A stretch of 37,305 bases of DNA. Source: Candidatus Methanoperedens nitratireducens. Its GTDB lineage: Archaea > Halobacteriota > Methanosarcinia > Methanosarcinales > Methanoperedenaceae. This document shows, piece by piece, positions 15,966 to 24,208 of this stretch. The notes below the pieces were generated by a model. It did no database searches. It was given only the letters and a program-made list of their open reading frames with translations, and had not been told where the DNA came from. The stretch lies in assembly GCF_000685155.1 (NCBI RefSeq), contig NZ_JMIY01000004.1, positions 225,966-263,270 of the forward strand, given 5' to 3'. Each line of letters opens with the position of its first letter. Position 1 is the stretch's first letter. The position numbers and the translations under genes are program-made.

Positions 15966-15976
15966 AAGGAAACACG

Positions 15977-16720
15977 ATGAAAGTCTACGAGCTATTTACG
16001 GAACTGTCTTCAGAAAACAGGCTTGGTATACTTCAAACCCTGGATGAACAACCGATGACATTCACCAATCTGATCAAAGAAGTTGACATGAACTCAACAG
16101 AAGCATCAAGACAATTATCAAGATTAACAGAAGCCCAGTTAATTGAGAAAAAGGGGGACGGTAAATATTATAATACACTATTCGGAAAACTGGTTTTATC
16201 CAGCATATCAGACCTGAACTTCATATCTGAGAAATCTGGATACTTTCTGAAACATGACACTGCACAAATCCCGCTCGATCTTCTGAGACAAATAGACGCC
16301 CTTTCTTCAGGAGAGATAATAACAGGCGTCTATAATATTTTAAATACCTATGAAAAATTGGGCGATGGTATAAAGAGCTACATGTGGTACATGTCCGATG
16401 ATTTTCCAAGACATCATCTACCCAATATCGAAAAGAAATTGGAGGAGGGAAAGGAAATCAGAGTAATACTTCTAAAAGACCTACCATCCCCTTCGATGCT
16501 TAGTGAAAAAAACAGGAAAAAGATACAGATCAAAGTATTGGACGAGATCAAAATATCAGTAATCGTAAGCGATAACTTTTCTATGTTCGAATTACCCGGA
16601 CCGGATGGAAAGATCGATCAAAATACTGCCATCTTCGGTTATGACGACCGATTCAGAGAGTGGTGTAAAAAGCTCTTCCAATATTATTGGGAAGCAAAAT
16701 GTTATCCTTGTTGTACTTGA
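15977..16720 (+). CDS. FilR1/DUF1724-domain winged-helix transcriptional regulator
   Basis: A product of 247 residues. The first 75 form an ArsR-like winged helix (YELFTELSSENRLGILQTL, then STEASRQLSRLTEAQLIEKK), the DNA-binding part. The rest matches the FilR1 domain common in methanogenic archaea: FISEKSGYFLKHDTAQIPL near residues 81-99, then a central MWYMSDDFPRHHLP stretch and a C-terminal FGYDDRFREWCKKLFQYYWE motif. Archaeal regulators of this type control methyltransferase, surface or metal-response genes; the ligand here is unknown. The ATG at 15977 closely follows a perfect palindrome, consistent with autoregulation. The Cys pair near the end (CYPCC) is unusual and could sense a metal or redox state. 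The gene is divergent from the small protein and Met-rich gene, its probable targets. Confidence 0.88.
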   Translation: MKVYELFTELSSENRLGILQTLDEQPMTFTNLIKEVDMNSTEASRQLSRLTEAQLIEKKGDGKYYNTLFGKLVLSSISDLNFISEKSGYFLKHDTAQIPLDLLRQIDALSSGEIITGVYNILNTYEKLGDGIKSYMWYMSDDFPRHHLPNIEKKLEEGKEIRVILLKDLPSPSMLSEKNRKKIQIKVLDEIKISVIVSDNFSMFELPGPDGKIDQNTAIFGYDDRFREWCKKLFQYYWEAKCYPCCT

Positions 16721-16762
16721 TTTCTTTTATTATCAGTACTTGTAAAACAAAAATGACTAAAA

Positions 16763-17146
16763 TCATTTCCTCTTCTCAAACTGCAGCAGGTACAGATCAG
16801 GTCTTGGCGTTTTCCCCTCTCCCCTTGCAAACTCTGGATAGCATCGACTACAGAGCACGCGCCAGTTAAGCGATGCCACAATAGAACTCCCTGGCACAAG
16901 CCGTGCAAACACCACAGAAGGTTTGACCCCGAGGTTAGATGCCATTTCCTTAAGATATGGGAGCAGTTGCGGCTCAAACACATCAAGGTCATCAACCTCA
17001 AGTCCTCTTGTGTTCGCGGTTATTCCCGCGCACCCGCACGGCAGTGCGAACATATCAAGCTCAATTAAAAGTACAGGCCTGCCTACCAGTTTTCTTATTT
17101 TTTCCTCAAATCCGGATCGATTTTTTAAAAGTTCTTCTGTAATCAT
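16763..17146 (-). CDS. Uncharacterised small protein coupled to U32 gene
   Basis: I choose the ATG at 17146, giving 127 residues. It overlaps the U32-family stop by 4 bp (ATGA) and has GGTGAG upstream; an ATG at 17170 would lie well inside the previous gene. I do not recognise the family. The middle has ALPCGCAGITANT, a Cys-Gly-Cys segment in a hydrophobic context, and the C-terminal part has LCSRCYPEF, so four Cys residues could hold a metal or a cluster. There is no signal peptide. It is the last gene of the long priS-to-U32 run and probably works with the U32 protein (inference from coupling). Confidence 0.65.
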   Translation of the reverse strand: MITEELLKNRSGFEEKIRKLVGRPVLLIELDMFALPCGCAGITANTRGLEVDDLDVFEPQLLPYLKEMASNLGVKPSVVFARLVPGSSIVASLNWRVLCSRCYPEFARGEGKTPRPDLYLLQFEKRK

Positions 17147-18180
17147 GTTCTCACCGATAGAGTTTCCCATGGAGCAAGGGTTTCAGATTCAGTTCCTCCT
17201 TTTATATAAACCTGCGTGATCTTTTTTGTAAGAACCTTGCAGTAGCCGCACCTCTTGCATACCTTTTTGCAGCTCTTCCACTGCTCTATTACACCGTCCA
17301 GGCTCTTATTTGGTATATAGAACAGGTCTTTCAGATCCTTGGGGCAGTCAAGCAGGTCCATGAGGTTTCCCTCATAGCTCTCATTATGGTATGCGTTTGT
17401 GCAGTTCAGTATCCAGTCCACAAAATGGGTCCTGCCTCCTATCTTATAAACATCAGTGATATCCCTGTACTGCCTGATATCCTCAGGTCTTATCCATGGC
17501 GATTTGATAATGAGTTCAGGATTGACAATCCTGAGTTCCAGGCATTTGTAGTAATAGTAGTCATCCAGCACGTTTGGTCTGGGCTCAGGCCCGAAAGCGT
17601 GCGAGAAAAAGTTAAAATGGGCATACCTGAAAGGACAGCGGTACAGACACCCCTCGTTTACCAGGAGTTTTAATTCGCAGTCCACTGAATCCCGGATAGC
17701 ATGAAGCACATCAAAATGCCGGTTTACATTTGAATCGATAACAATAGAACTTGCGCCCAGATTCTCATAGAACTCTGCCTTCTGTGGCGAATCAACAAAG
17801 GCAAGGACCGAGACCACAACATCGATATCAAAATCCCTTGCAATAGTCTCCACAAGATACGGGTCAGCAACGACGATCGAATCAACCCCTATATCGACCA
17901 GTCTCTCGATATACCAGTGGTTGATCCGAAAACCCTCAGGTGTAAGCTGGCGTCCCCCCATACAGCTTGAGTTCAACACCATCTCCACCCTGACCCCGTG
18001 CCTATGGGCATATTCGGTCTGCGCAGCGATATCCTCAAGCTGCGGGGATGCAAGATTGCTTCTGCCAGTGCCGATATAATCAGGAGAGCCGGCCATGAAT
18101 ATGGAATATATCCTGTCCCTGGCTTCCAGTAATGTCTTAAGGCTGCTGATATGTCCGGGAGAGGGAACAAAAAGCTTCAT
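17143..18180 (-). CDS. Peptidase U32 family-like protein (UbiU/UbiV-type fold)
   Basis: I choose the ATG at 18180 (MKLFVPSPGH), giving 345 residues. It has an AGGTAG upstream and restores the usual family N-terminus; a TTG at 18201 would overlap the methyltransferase stop. The protein shows the TIM-barrel-like U32 pattern: FMAGSPDYIGTGRSN, VEMVLNSSCMGGRQLTPE, DSIVVADPYLV, and the core motif LLVNEGCLYRCPFRYAHF near residue 195. In UbiU/UbiV, Cys residues at this place hold a [4Fe-4S] cluster for O2-independent hydroxylation. A second Cys cluster, CKKVCKRCGYCK, lies near the C-terminus. Protease activity is not supported for this fold. It is sandwiched between a methyltransferase and a Cys-containing small protein, which suggests a modification pathway for an aromatic or lipid metabolite (inference). 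Confidence 0.83.
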   Translation of the reverse strand: MKLFVPSPGHISSLKTLLEARDRIYSIFMAGSPDYIGTGRSNLASPQLEDIAAQTEYAHRHGVRVEMVLNSSCMGGRQLTPEGFRINHWYIERLVDIGVDSIVVADPYLVETIARDFDIDVVVSVLAFVDSPQKAEFYENLGASSIVIDSNVNRHFDVLHAIRDSVDCELKLLVNEGCLYRCPFRYAHFNFFSHAFGPEPRPNVLDDYYYYKCLELRIVNPELIIKSPWIRPEDIRQYRDITDVYKIGGRTHFVDWILNCTNAYHNESYEGNLMDLLDCPKDLKDLFYIPNKSLDGVIEQWKSCKKVCKRCGYCKVLTKKITQVYIKGGTESETLAPWETLSVRT

Positions 18181-18191
18181 GGCTCTACCTG

Positions 18192-18782
18192 TTATTTGCA
18201 ATCCTGATAAATGTTTTGCAATTCCATTTGCAGGATTATAAAATTTTTTCTATCAGTATGGATGATCCTGAACCCGAATTGCTCTGATATCCAGTCAAAG
18301 GTGCGCATACTAAAAAAGCAGATATGTGTTGGATCGCTTATATACCACCAGCCTCCAAAATCCCTGATAGTATCGTGGAATGAGGTCATAACAGCAAGAA
18401 AGCCCCCGGGATTTAGAAGTGAGCGAATATTGTATAACTCCTCCCTGATATCCCTTAGATGCTCGAATACCTCTGTTGAGATCACAAGATCATAAGAGCC
18501 CCCTGGAACCACCGGATAGAAATACGGATCATAGACATCGCAGTAAAATCCATCTCTCTTCATTAACTCAGCCAGAACAGGCTCTGGACCGCAGCCGTAA
18601 TCCAGAGCAGAATTAACACCTGGACAATACTGACGGATCAGGGATATCTTCTCAAGGAACATCCTGACATACCCTTCATTCAAAAGCGTGTTATCATGGA
18701 GCCTGTAACGGGCTATCTCATCTCCGGGTAGAAGATGGTATCTATCAGGGACAAAGATAAGATCGCACACAGAACAGCGCAT
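18192..18782 (-). CDS. Class I SAM-dependent methyltransferase, N-terminus unclear
   Basis: From the ATG at 18782 the product has 196 residues. The SAM-binding motif I is ALDYGCGPEP near residues 59-68, followed by VYDPYF, SYDLVISTEVFEHL (motif-IV-like) and LLNPGGFLAVMT. This is the Methyltransf_23 style. The ATG lies inside a zinc-ribbon: MRCSVCDLIF carries the second CxxC, while an in-frame CILCSS with the first CxxC lies upstream at 18843-18857. The in-frame open region extends to 18884 but has no ATG, GTG or TTG. A GTG overlapping the previous stop (GTGA, 18880-18883) is in another frame. The real start is thus either non-canonical or masked by a frameshift. The gene lies between the PAC2-family and U32 genes on the same strand. 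Confidence 0.78.
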   Translation of the reverse strand: MRCSVCDLIFVPDRYHLLPGDEIARYRLHDNTLLNEGYVRMFLEKISLIRQYCPGVNSALDYGCGPEPVLAELMKRDGFYCDVYDPYFYPVVPGGSYDLVISTEVFEHLRDIREELYNIRSLLNPGGFLAVMTSFHDTIRDFGGWWYISDPTHICFFSMRTFDWISEQFGFRIIHTDRKNFIILQMELQNIYQDCK

Positions 18783-18879
18783 GAACGTGCGATCTCCTGA
18801 TGTTCTGGTTTGTTTTACTAAAAGAGGATAAACGAATTCACTGCTGCAGAGGATACACCCTGAGCCGGTTGGGATTGTA

Positions 18880-19641
18880 TCACCCTATGTACCTCAGGTC
18901 CTCATCTGATGAGACCGGTGTCTTTCCCTCTTCCATTTCCCTAAGTTTTGCAACGATCTTTTCCATCTCGGATGCCCTCTCTTCCAGTGCCTGCATATCA
19001 ACATCGATCTCAAGTATCTTACAAAGCACTTTCAGTACAGACTGGGCACTCTTTGGATCAACAAGATACCCTGAGGTTACCCCCATAAGACAGGCAACAT
19101 CGATTCCGCGAAGTCCACCAAGACCAAGAAGCAGACCTGATGCACCAACGATACCTCCGCCAGGTTCATTTGCCCTGAACTCCACACCATGTTCCTGAAG
19201 CTCCTTTACGAGCTCTATATTGTTCGCTGCGCCCAGAACAGTTTCAATCTCAACAAGCTGCCCTACGCCGTATCCACCGAGTGCATACATTCTCTTAACA
19301 TTGAATTCCTCTGCAATATCAAGGAATATACTGCATAACTCATAGTGTCCCTCGTTTGTAGTGCTCTGATGATCACCTACCAGTATCAAAAGATCATGTT
19401 TGCCTTTTGATTTATATGCGTAGATCTCATTCCTGACAAGCCTGATCGTACCGTCGCTTTCTACTATGACCTGCGGGGGAAAATGCGGAGAGTATATCTC
19501 TATTATCTTCTTTGCGCCGAGTTCCTCGACCATGTGCTCGGCAACCAGTTTTCCGACATGGCCTACTCCTGGCAGCCCCTCAATTAGTATGGGGTCCTTA
19601 AGCCTTGGTTTTTTAGTTCGTAGAATGGTTGTTTTTATCAT
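18880..19641 (-). CDS. Proteasome assembly chaperone (PAC2)-family protein
   Basis: A product of 253 residues with the archaeal PAC2-family pattern: DPILIEGLPGVGHVGKLVAEH near residues 16-36, YSPHFPPQVIV, LILVGDHQSTTNEGHYE, and YALGGYGVGQL. It ends in an acidic coiled-coil-like region (ERASEMEKIVAKLREMEEG). Relatives include eukaryotic proteasome assembly chaperone 2; the archaeal function is not well established. It starts at ATG 19641, overlapping the Nop10 stop (ATGA). It is part of the priS-GINS-L44e-S27e-aIF2a-Nop10 run that is conserved in euryarchaea. Confidence 0.9.
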   Translation of the reverse strand: MIKTTILRTKKPRLKDPILIEGLPGVGHVGKLVAEHMVEELGAKKIIEIYSPHFPPQVIVESDGTIRLVRNEIYAYKSKGKHDLLILVGDHQSTTNEGHYELCSIFLDIAEEFNVKRMYALGGYGVGQLVEIETVLGAANNIELVKELQEHGVEFRANEPGGGIVGASGLLLGLGGLRGIDVACLMGVTSGYLVDPKSAQSVLKVLCKILEIDVDMQALEERASEMEKIVAKLREMEEGKTPVSSDEDLRYIG

Positions 19642-19799
19642 AATTGCCTCTTCTTTGCTATCCTTCTGTATTTTCCATATCTGTCTTCAAGAGAGAACCG
19701 TGCGGGTTGAGAATATTCTGTCTCTCTCCTGCAAACAGGACAAATTTCTTTTAGAGTATACCTCCCACACGAGGGACATTTTCTTATCTTTGATACCAT
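19638..19799 (-). CDS. nop10: Ribosome biogenesis protein Nop10
   Basis: Found by direct translation; 53 residues. It starts MVSKIRKCPSCGRYTLKEIC and shows the small zinc ribbon Cys8-x2-Cys11 and Cys20-x2-Cys23. The C-terminal motif PARFSLEDRYGKYRR is the hallmark of Nop10, which together with Cbf5, Gar1 and L7Ae forms the H/ACA pseudouridylation complex and contacts Cbf5. Its stop overlaps the ATG of the PAC2 gene by 4 bp (19638-19641). The start at 19799 is the only ATG just before the zinc ribbon, and no strong ribosome binding site is seen. It follows the aIF2-alpha gene by 32 bp. The position after aIF2-alpha is conserved in archaea. Confidence 0.93.
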   Translation of the reverse strand: MVSKIRKCPSCGRYTLKEICPVCRRETEYSQPARFSLEDRYGKYRRIAKKRQL

Positions 19800-19831
19800 A
19801 ACAGCCGCAGATATCCGCCTTTACTTCATGA

Positions 19832-20626
19832 TCAGGTATTTTGCTCAGTATATCTGTGGAATTCACCTGTTCCACCCTTTTTTTCTATAACTTTAATAGC
19901 GGATTGCGCTGATTTTTTTAGGATACTTTCAGCTTTTTTATAATCCGGGGCAATGACATGTATTCTGTACCTCGGTGCTCCAGTGTACGATATATCGATA
20001 CTGATATCCTCACCATTGGCCTCACTTGCCGCTCTCAATGCATCTTTTATATGATCAATTCCATCAGGCAGAGTGCTTGTCAGATCAACATAACCTGCGA
20101 TCTCCACCTGCGGCTTCTTCAGGTTCTCTTCTGCAACCTTTTTAATCATCTCAGCAATTTCTTTACTAACTCCGATCTCTGTGAGAGCTGAGATCCCGCT
20201 CATTCTTGTTTTTTCAAAAGCTGAATAAACGCTTCCGAGCCTTTCATAGAGTAGATCGACTAATATGTTCAGCTCTTCATTACCTGTTTTTGTGACTTTG
20301 GCTACGTATTGTATCCATTTCTCAGCTTTCTGTTCATTCTTCCATTGCTGGATCTTTTCTCGCCGCTGGTGCTCGTTAACATCCTTGAGCGAGAGGTCGA
20401 TATGATGTTTGGCTGTATCCACGTAGAGTACTTTACATACTATCTTCTGCCCTTCCCTTACATGGTCCCTTATATACTTGACCCAGCCTGAAGCTACCTC
20501 TGAGATATGGATTAAGCCTTCTTTATGACTGTATTCATCCAGTTCAACAAAGGCTCCAAAATCAGTGACCTTCTTGACAGTACATACGACAAGTTCACCT
20601 TCTTCAGGCCATCCACTTCTTTCCAT
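19832..20626 (-). CDS. eif2a: Translation initiation factor aIF2, alpha subunit
   Basis: A product of 264 residues. The S1 RNA-binding domain spans about residues 8-85 with the motifs ELVVCTVKKVTDFGAFVEL and HKEGLIHISEVASGWVK, followed by a helical middle and the C-terminal alpha-beta domain that binds the gamma subunit (EDISIDISYTGAPRYRIHVI). The alpha subunit is part of the heterotrimeric factor that brings initiator tRNA to the ribosome. In archaea it stabilises tRNA and mRNA contacts. The ATG at 20626 overlaps the last base of the S27e stop (TAATG). It is full length for the family. Confidence 0.96.
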   Translation of the reverse strand: MERSGWPEEGELVVCTVKKVTDFGAFVELDEYSHKEGLIHISEVASGWVKYIRDHVREGQKIVCKVLYVDTAKHHIDLSLKDVNEHQRREKIQQWKNEQKAEKWIQYVAKVTKTGNEELNILVDLLYERLGSVYSAFEKTRMSGISALTEIGVSKEIAEMIKKVAEENLKKPQVEIAGYVDLTSTLPDGIDHIKDALRAASEANGEDISIDISYTGAPRYRIHVIAPDYKKAESILKKSAQSAIKVIEKKGGTGEFHRYTEQNT

Positions 20627-20799
20627 TACTCAAGAACCTCAATAATCTGTGTTTTAACAAATGCCTTGCCGCCAGTCGGTTCAGCAAGAGTTCTCCCGCA
20701 TACCAGGCAGCTTACGGTTCTGCTTGCACATCCGAAGATTACCTGCTCGTTCTCACAGTCTGTACATTTGACTTTTAAAAACCTGCTTTTCGGTTCCAT
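20626..20799 (-). CDS. rps27e: Ribosomal protein S27e
   Basis: Found by direct translation; 57 residues. It contains a zinc finger with Cys12-x2-Cys15 (KCTDC) and Cys31-x2-Cys34 (CLVC), and the conserved SRFLKVKC and GGKAFV segments typical of eS27. It is a small-subunit ribosomal protein that binds zinc and rRNA. The start overlaps the L44e stop by one base (TAATG, 20799) and its stop overlaps the aIF2-alpha start in the same way, so it lies in a tightly coupled operon. Confidence 0.96.
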   Translation of the reverse strand: MEPKSRFLKVKCTDCENEQVIFGCASRTVSCLVCGRTLAEPTGGKAFVKTQIIEVLE

Positions 20800-21080
20800 T
20801 ATGCCTCCACAAGCTCAAATTTGCCTGCTCTGAAGCATGGCCTGATGTGTGCTTTTTTACAGCTTGTACATCTGTACCTGAGGTTTACGCGCTTTGTGGG
20901 TTTGTCTCCACCCGGTACTTTTGAGAACTTACCTGAGTTACCTGTACCTGTATGTCTGTACTTCTGTCTTGTTATTCGTGTTAATGTCGAGGCCTGTCCC
21001 TTTTTAACTCTCTCAACTACATGCAGAGAGTGGGCTTTGCAATAGGGACAGTACATATTGGATTTTTTGGGCATTTTCAT
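20799..21080 (-). CDS. rpl44e: 50S ribosomal protein L44e
   Basis: I use the ATG at 21080 ([15 protein letters not shown]), giving 93 residues; a GTG at 21089 would overlap the GINS stop (GTGA). A good ribosome binding site (AGGTGATC) precedes the ATG. Zinc-binding Cys pairs occur at YCPYC near the N-terminus and RCTSCKK near residue 73, as in eL42/L44e. The protein is basic and ends FELVEA. It sits in the conserved cluster with S27e and aIF2-alpha, and binds near the ribosomal E site. Confidence 0.95.
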   Translation of the reverse strand: MKMPKKSNMYCPYCKAHSLHVVERVKKGQASTLTRITRQKYRHTGTGNSGKFSKVPGGDKPTKRVNLRYRCTSCKKAHIRPCFRAGKFELVEA

Positions 21081-21085
21081 AGTGA

Positions 21086-21805
21086 TCACCTTTTAACTGA
21101 GATTTGGATAGCCGCATTGCGATTGATTAATGCTTTAGCATTCAGCGCCGATAAGATAGCAACATCCTCTTTTGCTAAAGTGTAATTGCGTCCATCAGCT
21201 CCAACAAATGTGGGAATATCTTTTAGCAAACGCACTACAATGTATTCTTTACTTATATCCTTTTTGTATTCAAAAGAGATTTCTTTTTTCTTATTCGCAG
21301 ATGGTGTCTCTTCCTGTGGATCAGATTCTGGATCTGCATTATGCTGGTCCATCAGGGAATTTTCCAGGACTGCTGATTGTGCATAAGTAATAGATTGTTT
21401 ATCTTTTCTATTAAATATAAATATTTTATCGAGGAGTTCGCTTCTGTATTCTGTCATCAGCTCAAGCAGTTTGTTATAGAATTCTCGCTCCTCCTGTGTC
21501 ATCAAATCAAGGTCCTGTATCTCCCTCTGCTTCGATGAGGCCTGAAGTGAGGCTTTTTTGACAATTTTTTTTATCCTTTGCTCAATGATATTCTTTATTT
21601 CATTCTTTGCATTCTTAAATTCAGCTTCTATAATCTCGTATTTTGTACTATCCATGTCCTCCATGTTCTTTTTTGCCTCTCCAAGTTCACGTATAAGCAT
21701 TGCAGCTCTATCATAGAAATCATGCTGCAGAGGGACGAGTTTTTTCCGCTCATCTCTCTCGATTTTAAGGATATTATCCAGGTTTATACGGGACTGGTCA
21801 GGCAT
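21086..21805 (-). CDS. GINS complex subunit (Gins15/51-type)
   Basis: Starting at the ATG at 21805 the product has 239 residues. The N-terminal helical domain includes [20 protein letters not shown], and the middle is strongly charged ([18 protein letters not shown]). The C-terminal B-domain ([20 protein letters not shown], then [20 protein letters not shown]) is the recognisable archaeal Gins15 end. A long Ser/Asp/Glu linker joins the two domains. GINS bridges the MCM helicase and GAN/Cdc45 in the replisome. It overlaps the primase stop by 8 bp and is directly downstream of priS, its usual place in euryarchaea. The upstream ATG at 21874 would lie deep within priS and is not favoured. Confidence 0.85.
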   Translation of the reverse strand: MPDQSRINLDNILKIERDERKKLVPLQHDFYDRAAMLIRELGEAKKNMEDMDSTKYEIIEAEFKNAKNEIKNIIEQRIKKIVKKASLQASSKQREIQDLDLMTQEEREFYNKLLELMTEYRSELLDKIFIFNRKDKQSITYAQSAVLENSLMDQHNADPESDPQEETPSANKKKEISFEYKKDISKEYIVVRLLKDIPTFVGADGRNYTLAKEDVAILSALNAKALINRNAAIQISVKR

Positions 21806-23234
21806 ATTCGGCTGCTCCGCGGCACATGAGGTATATTGCCGCATATTCGGGTAATGTATTGATACCCTCTTCAACTCTAAAACGTTTTCCTTTTATTTCA
21901 ATAAGGGAGTTCTGCGGTTTAAGGGGCGGGATTACTTCTATTTTTATCTCCCTTTCATTGAATACCACAGCGTCATTCAGCGGCTCGAATTTCTTAAACT
22001 CAGTTGACGTGAGAGGAACAACCCGCATTCCGGAGCCGCCGTGCAGTGAGGAAGGCATACGGATGAGGCGCTTTGTATCTGCGGTGACAGGTTCATCGGT
22101 TTTTGCTCCACCCAGGTGAATACTGTTCTCATCCATTGCTTTTTGTGTAACTGCAGAGAAAAGTTCAGGGATTCCACTGGAGTCAACAATTCCTTTATTC
22201 TCGATCATTTCTAATTTTCTTGGATTCTTTGCAATATCCATTATAATCCTTACCTTTTTTGCAGCTTCTTTTTTGAAATCCCACAGATCATTTTCAATTA
22301 AAATTTTACGAACAATCCATTCTGGAGCATGGCTCTTATCAGCTATCTTTTTCAGACTCCATCCTGTGTGTTCTATTTTTATCTGCAGTATTTTTTTTGT
22401 GTCTACTTCATCATCGATCCTGTAATCTTCAGTTTTTTTTATGTTATACGTTTTGAGTAAATCTATAGTTTCATTAATAATATCTGACTCCTCTTTAGTG
22501 GATAATTCCTTTAAATAATGTACTATATACTGGCTAACACGTTTTCCCCAACCATATCCGCCAGAAATATCCTCAAAAGAAGTTATTCTTTTTATATCTT
22601 CATTCACTTTTATTTTTTGGGAATATACAGTCCCCTTTCCGAGATCAATTTCATGGGATTCTCCAATTCCATACTTTTTGAATAAAAATTCAACCGTTAA
22701 TCCAGTTCCGCCAACATAATCCACAATTTCCCTTCGTTCCGCGCCCTCAAGCATCATTACCCTGGGATCGCGCACATGAATATGATACCCGCGCCCGCCT
22801 GAGAATACAATGCTGATATTATTCTCTGAGAATCCAAAATCTTCAAGAAGAAAATCAAGAAGCTTTACAGCCTCACTTTTAACATTGGATAGCATCTCTG
22901 CGTAAGACCTTGCCTTCATCGGTAGATGGTCGGCATCGAGATCAAATATGAGATCAGCACCCTGCCACAGTTTTTCCTTCATGGTACCTGCCCCCGGGAA
23001 TTGATAGTATGCAGCCGAATGATATACATGCGCTGGCGCCATCATCCTTATGTACTCAAGCGCCTCACCTTCTACGGAGAAGGATTTGTGGCGGCGCATT
23101 ACCACGTTCGGCAGTTCATCAAAGAAGATAAAACCCCACTCACGCCTGGTAAAATCAGGTGGCAGGATAAGTCCTGAAGTCTGGTAGTACTCCCCGAACC
23201 TTTTTCTGAGAAACTGCTTTGTCCGGAAGTTCAT
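21798..23234 (-). CDS. priS: DNA primase small (catalytic) subunit PriS
   Basis: A product of 478 residues with the archaeo-eukaryotic primase features: RREWGFIFFDELPNVVMRRH near residue 30, the catalytic metal-binding Asp-x-Asp in DLIFDLDADHLP, and the SGGRGYHIHV motif with the conserved His. The C-terminal region MPSSLHGGSGMRVVPLT carries the last conserved nucleotide-binding elements. PriS makes the RNA primers that start each Okazaki fragment and works with PriL, which is not seen in this window. The ATG at 23234 leads a long minus-strand operon (priS, GINS, L44e, S27e, aIF2-alpha, Nop10, PAC2) coupling replication to translation. Confidence 0.95.
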   Translation of the reverse strand: MNFRTKQFLRKRFGEYYQTSGLILPPDFTRREWGFIFFDELPNVVMRRHKSFSVEGEALEYIRMMAPAHVYHSAAYYQFPGAGTMKEKLWQGADLIFDLDADHLPMKARSYAEMLSNVKSEAVKLLDFLLEDFGFSENNISIVFSGGRGYHIHVRDPRVMMLEGAERREIVDYVGGTGLTVEFLFKKYGIGESHEIDLGKGTVYSQKIKVNEDIKRITSFEDISGGYGWGKRVSQYIVHYLKELSTKEESDIINETIDLLKTYNIKKTEDYRIDDEVDTKKILQIKIEHTGWSLKKIADKSHAPEWIVRKILIENDLWDFKKEAAKKVRIIMDIAKNPRKLEMIENKGIVDSSGIPELFSAVTQKAMDENSIHLGGAKTDEPVTADTKRLIRMPSSLHGGSGMRVVPLTSTEFKKFEPLNDAVVFNEREIKIEVIPPLKPQNSLIEIKGKRFRVEEGINTLPEYAAIYLMCRGAAEYA

Positions 23235-23313
23235 GATGTTCTATTGATTTTCAATATTAAAAACTGTAGTGTTCCCGCAAATTTCATTGCAGGTAGTTGA
23301 CATCATATATAAC

Positions 23314-24168
23314 ATGTACAGTATCCATACAGATGATTTCAATCTCGGGTATACCCTCTCATGCGGCCAGGTTTTTCGATGGGAAAAGAACGACTGGTGG
23401 ACAGGCGTTGTAAACGGAGCTGTAATCCGGGCAAAGCAGGAAGACACTGAACTCTTAATCGATTCATCCATTGACAGGGAATTTATCTGGAAGTATTTCA
23501 GACTTGATGATGATATGGAGATGATATACTCGGATATCAACAAAGATAGTTTAATGGATTCATTGATCCGGAAATACAGGGGACTGCGCCTGATCCGCCA
23601 GGACCCATGGGAGTGCCTTGTATCATTTATCTGCTCAAGCAACAACACAATCAGGAACATAACCTACTCTATAAAATGCATATGCGAGCGCTTTGGCAGG
23701 GAGATTGAGAAGGGCTATTACTCCTTTCCCGCACCCGAGGTTCTCGCTGATATCCATCTCGGTGATCTGAGATCGTGCAAACTGGGATTTCGCGCTCCGC
23801 GTATCCTGAATATTGCATCCATGATAGCAAACAGCGAATTTGATCTGTACGGGATAAAATACCTGCCCTACAGGGAAGGGCGCAATGAGCTTGTAAAAAT
23901 AGCCGGCGTGGGTAACAAGATTGCAGATTGCGTGCTGCTTTTTGCGTTTGAAAAACTTGAATCCTTTCCTGTTGATACGCATATTGAGCAGATCATGGAC
24001 AGGTTCTATGGTGATAACTGGGGGAGTGCAAAGAAAAGTAAGAAGAGATATGAGACAGCTGAATTTGCTCGAAGATATTTTGGAAGATACTGCGGGTATG
24101 CCCAGGAATATTTATATATTGAAGCTCTGGGATTAAAGTTAAAATATATTCAGATGAATCAACTATAA
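23314..24168 (+). CDS. ogg: 8-oxoguanine DNA glycosylase / DNA lyase (OGG1-type)
   Basis: I use the ATG at 23314 (MYSIHTDDFNLGYTLSCGQV), giving 284 residues; an earlier start at 23269 would run into the priS promoter. The N-terminal domain has FNLGYTLSCGQVFRW, as in OGG1, and the helix-hairpin-helix has VKIAGVGNKIADCVL. The catalytic Lys202 and Asp221 (SFPVDTH) are in the expected places. The FICSSNNTIRNI motif is also typical. The enzyme removes 8-oxoguanine and cuts the abasic site. It is divergent from priS and faces the KaiC-like gene 40 bp downstream. Confidence 0.93.
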   Translation: MYSIHTDDFNLGYTLSCGQVFRWEKNDWWTGVVNGAVIRAKQEDTELLIDSSIDREFIWKYFRLDDDMEMIYSDINKDSLMDSLIRKYRGLRLIRQDPWECLVSFICSSNNTIRNITYSIKCICERFGREIEKGYYSFPAPEVLADIHLGDLRSCKLGFRAPRILNIASMIANSEFDLYGIKYLPYREGRNELVKIAGVGNKIADCVLLFAFEKLESFPVDTHIEQIMDRFYGDNWGSAKKSKKRYETAEFARRYFGRYCGYAQEYLYIEALGLKLKYIQMNQL

Positions 24169-24208
24169 ATAGTCATGCGTTTTAAACGTGTCTTATAGAG
24201 GTGGATAA

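Noticed and set aside
15121-16047. Long plus-strand frame of 308 codons rich in Arg, Ser, His and Cys
   Set aside because: It is antisense to the Met/Gly-rich protein and its small partner, whose minus-strand frames have ribosome binding sites, ATGA coupling and a signal peptide. Its odd composition is what reverse reading of GGN/ATG-rich DNA gives.
19687-19875. 62-codon minus-strand frame between aIF2-alpha and PAC2
   Set aside because: It overlaps the end of aIF2-alpha and covers Nop10 in the wrong frame; the Nop10 frame has the zinc ribbon and the RFSLEDRYGKY motif.
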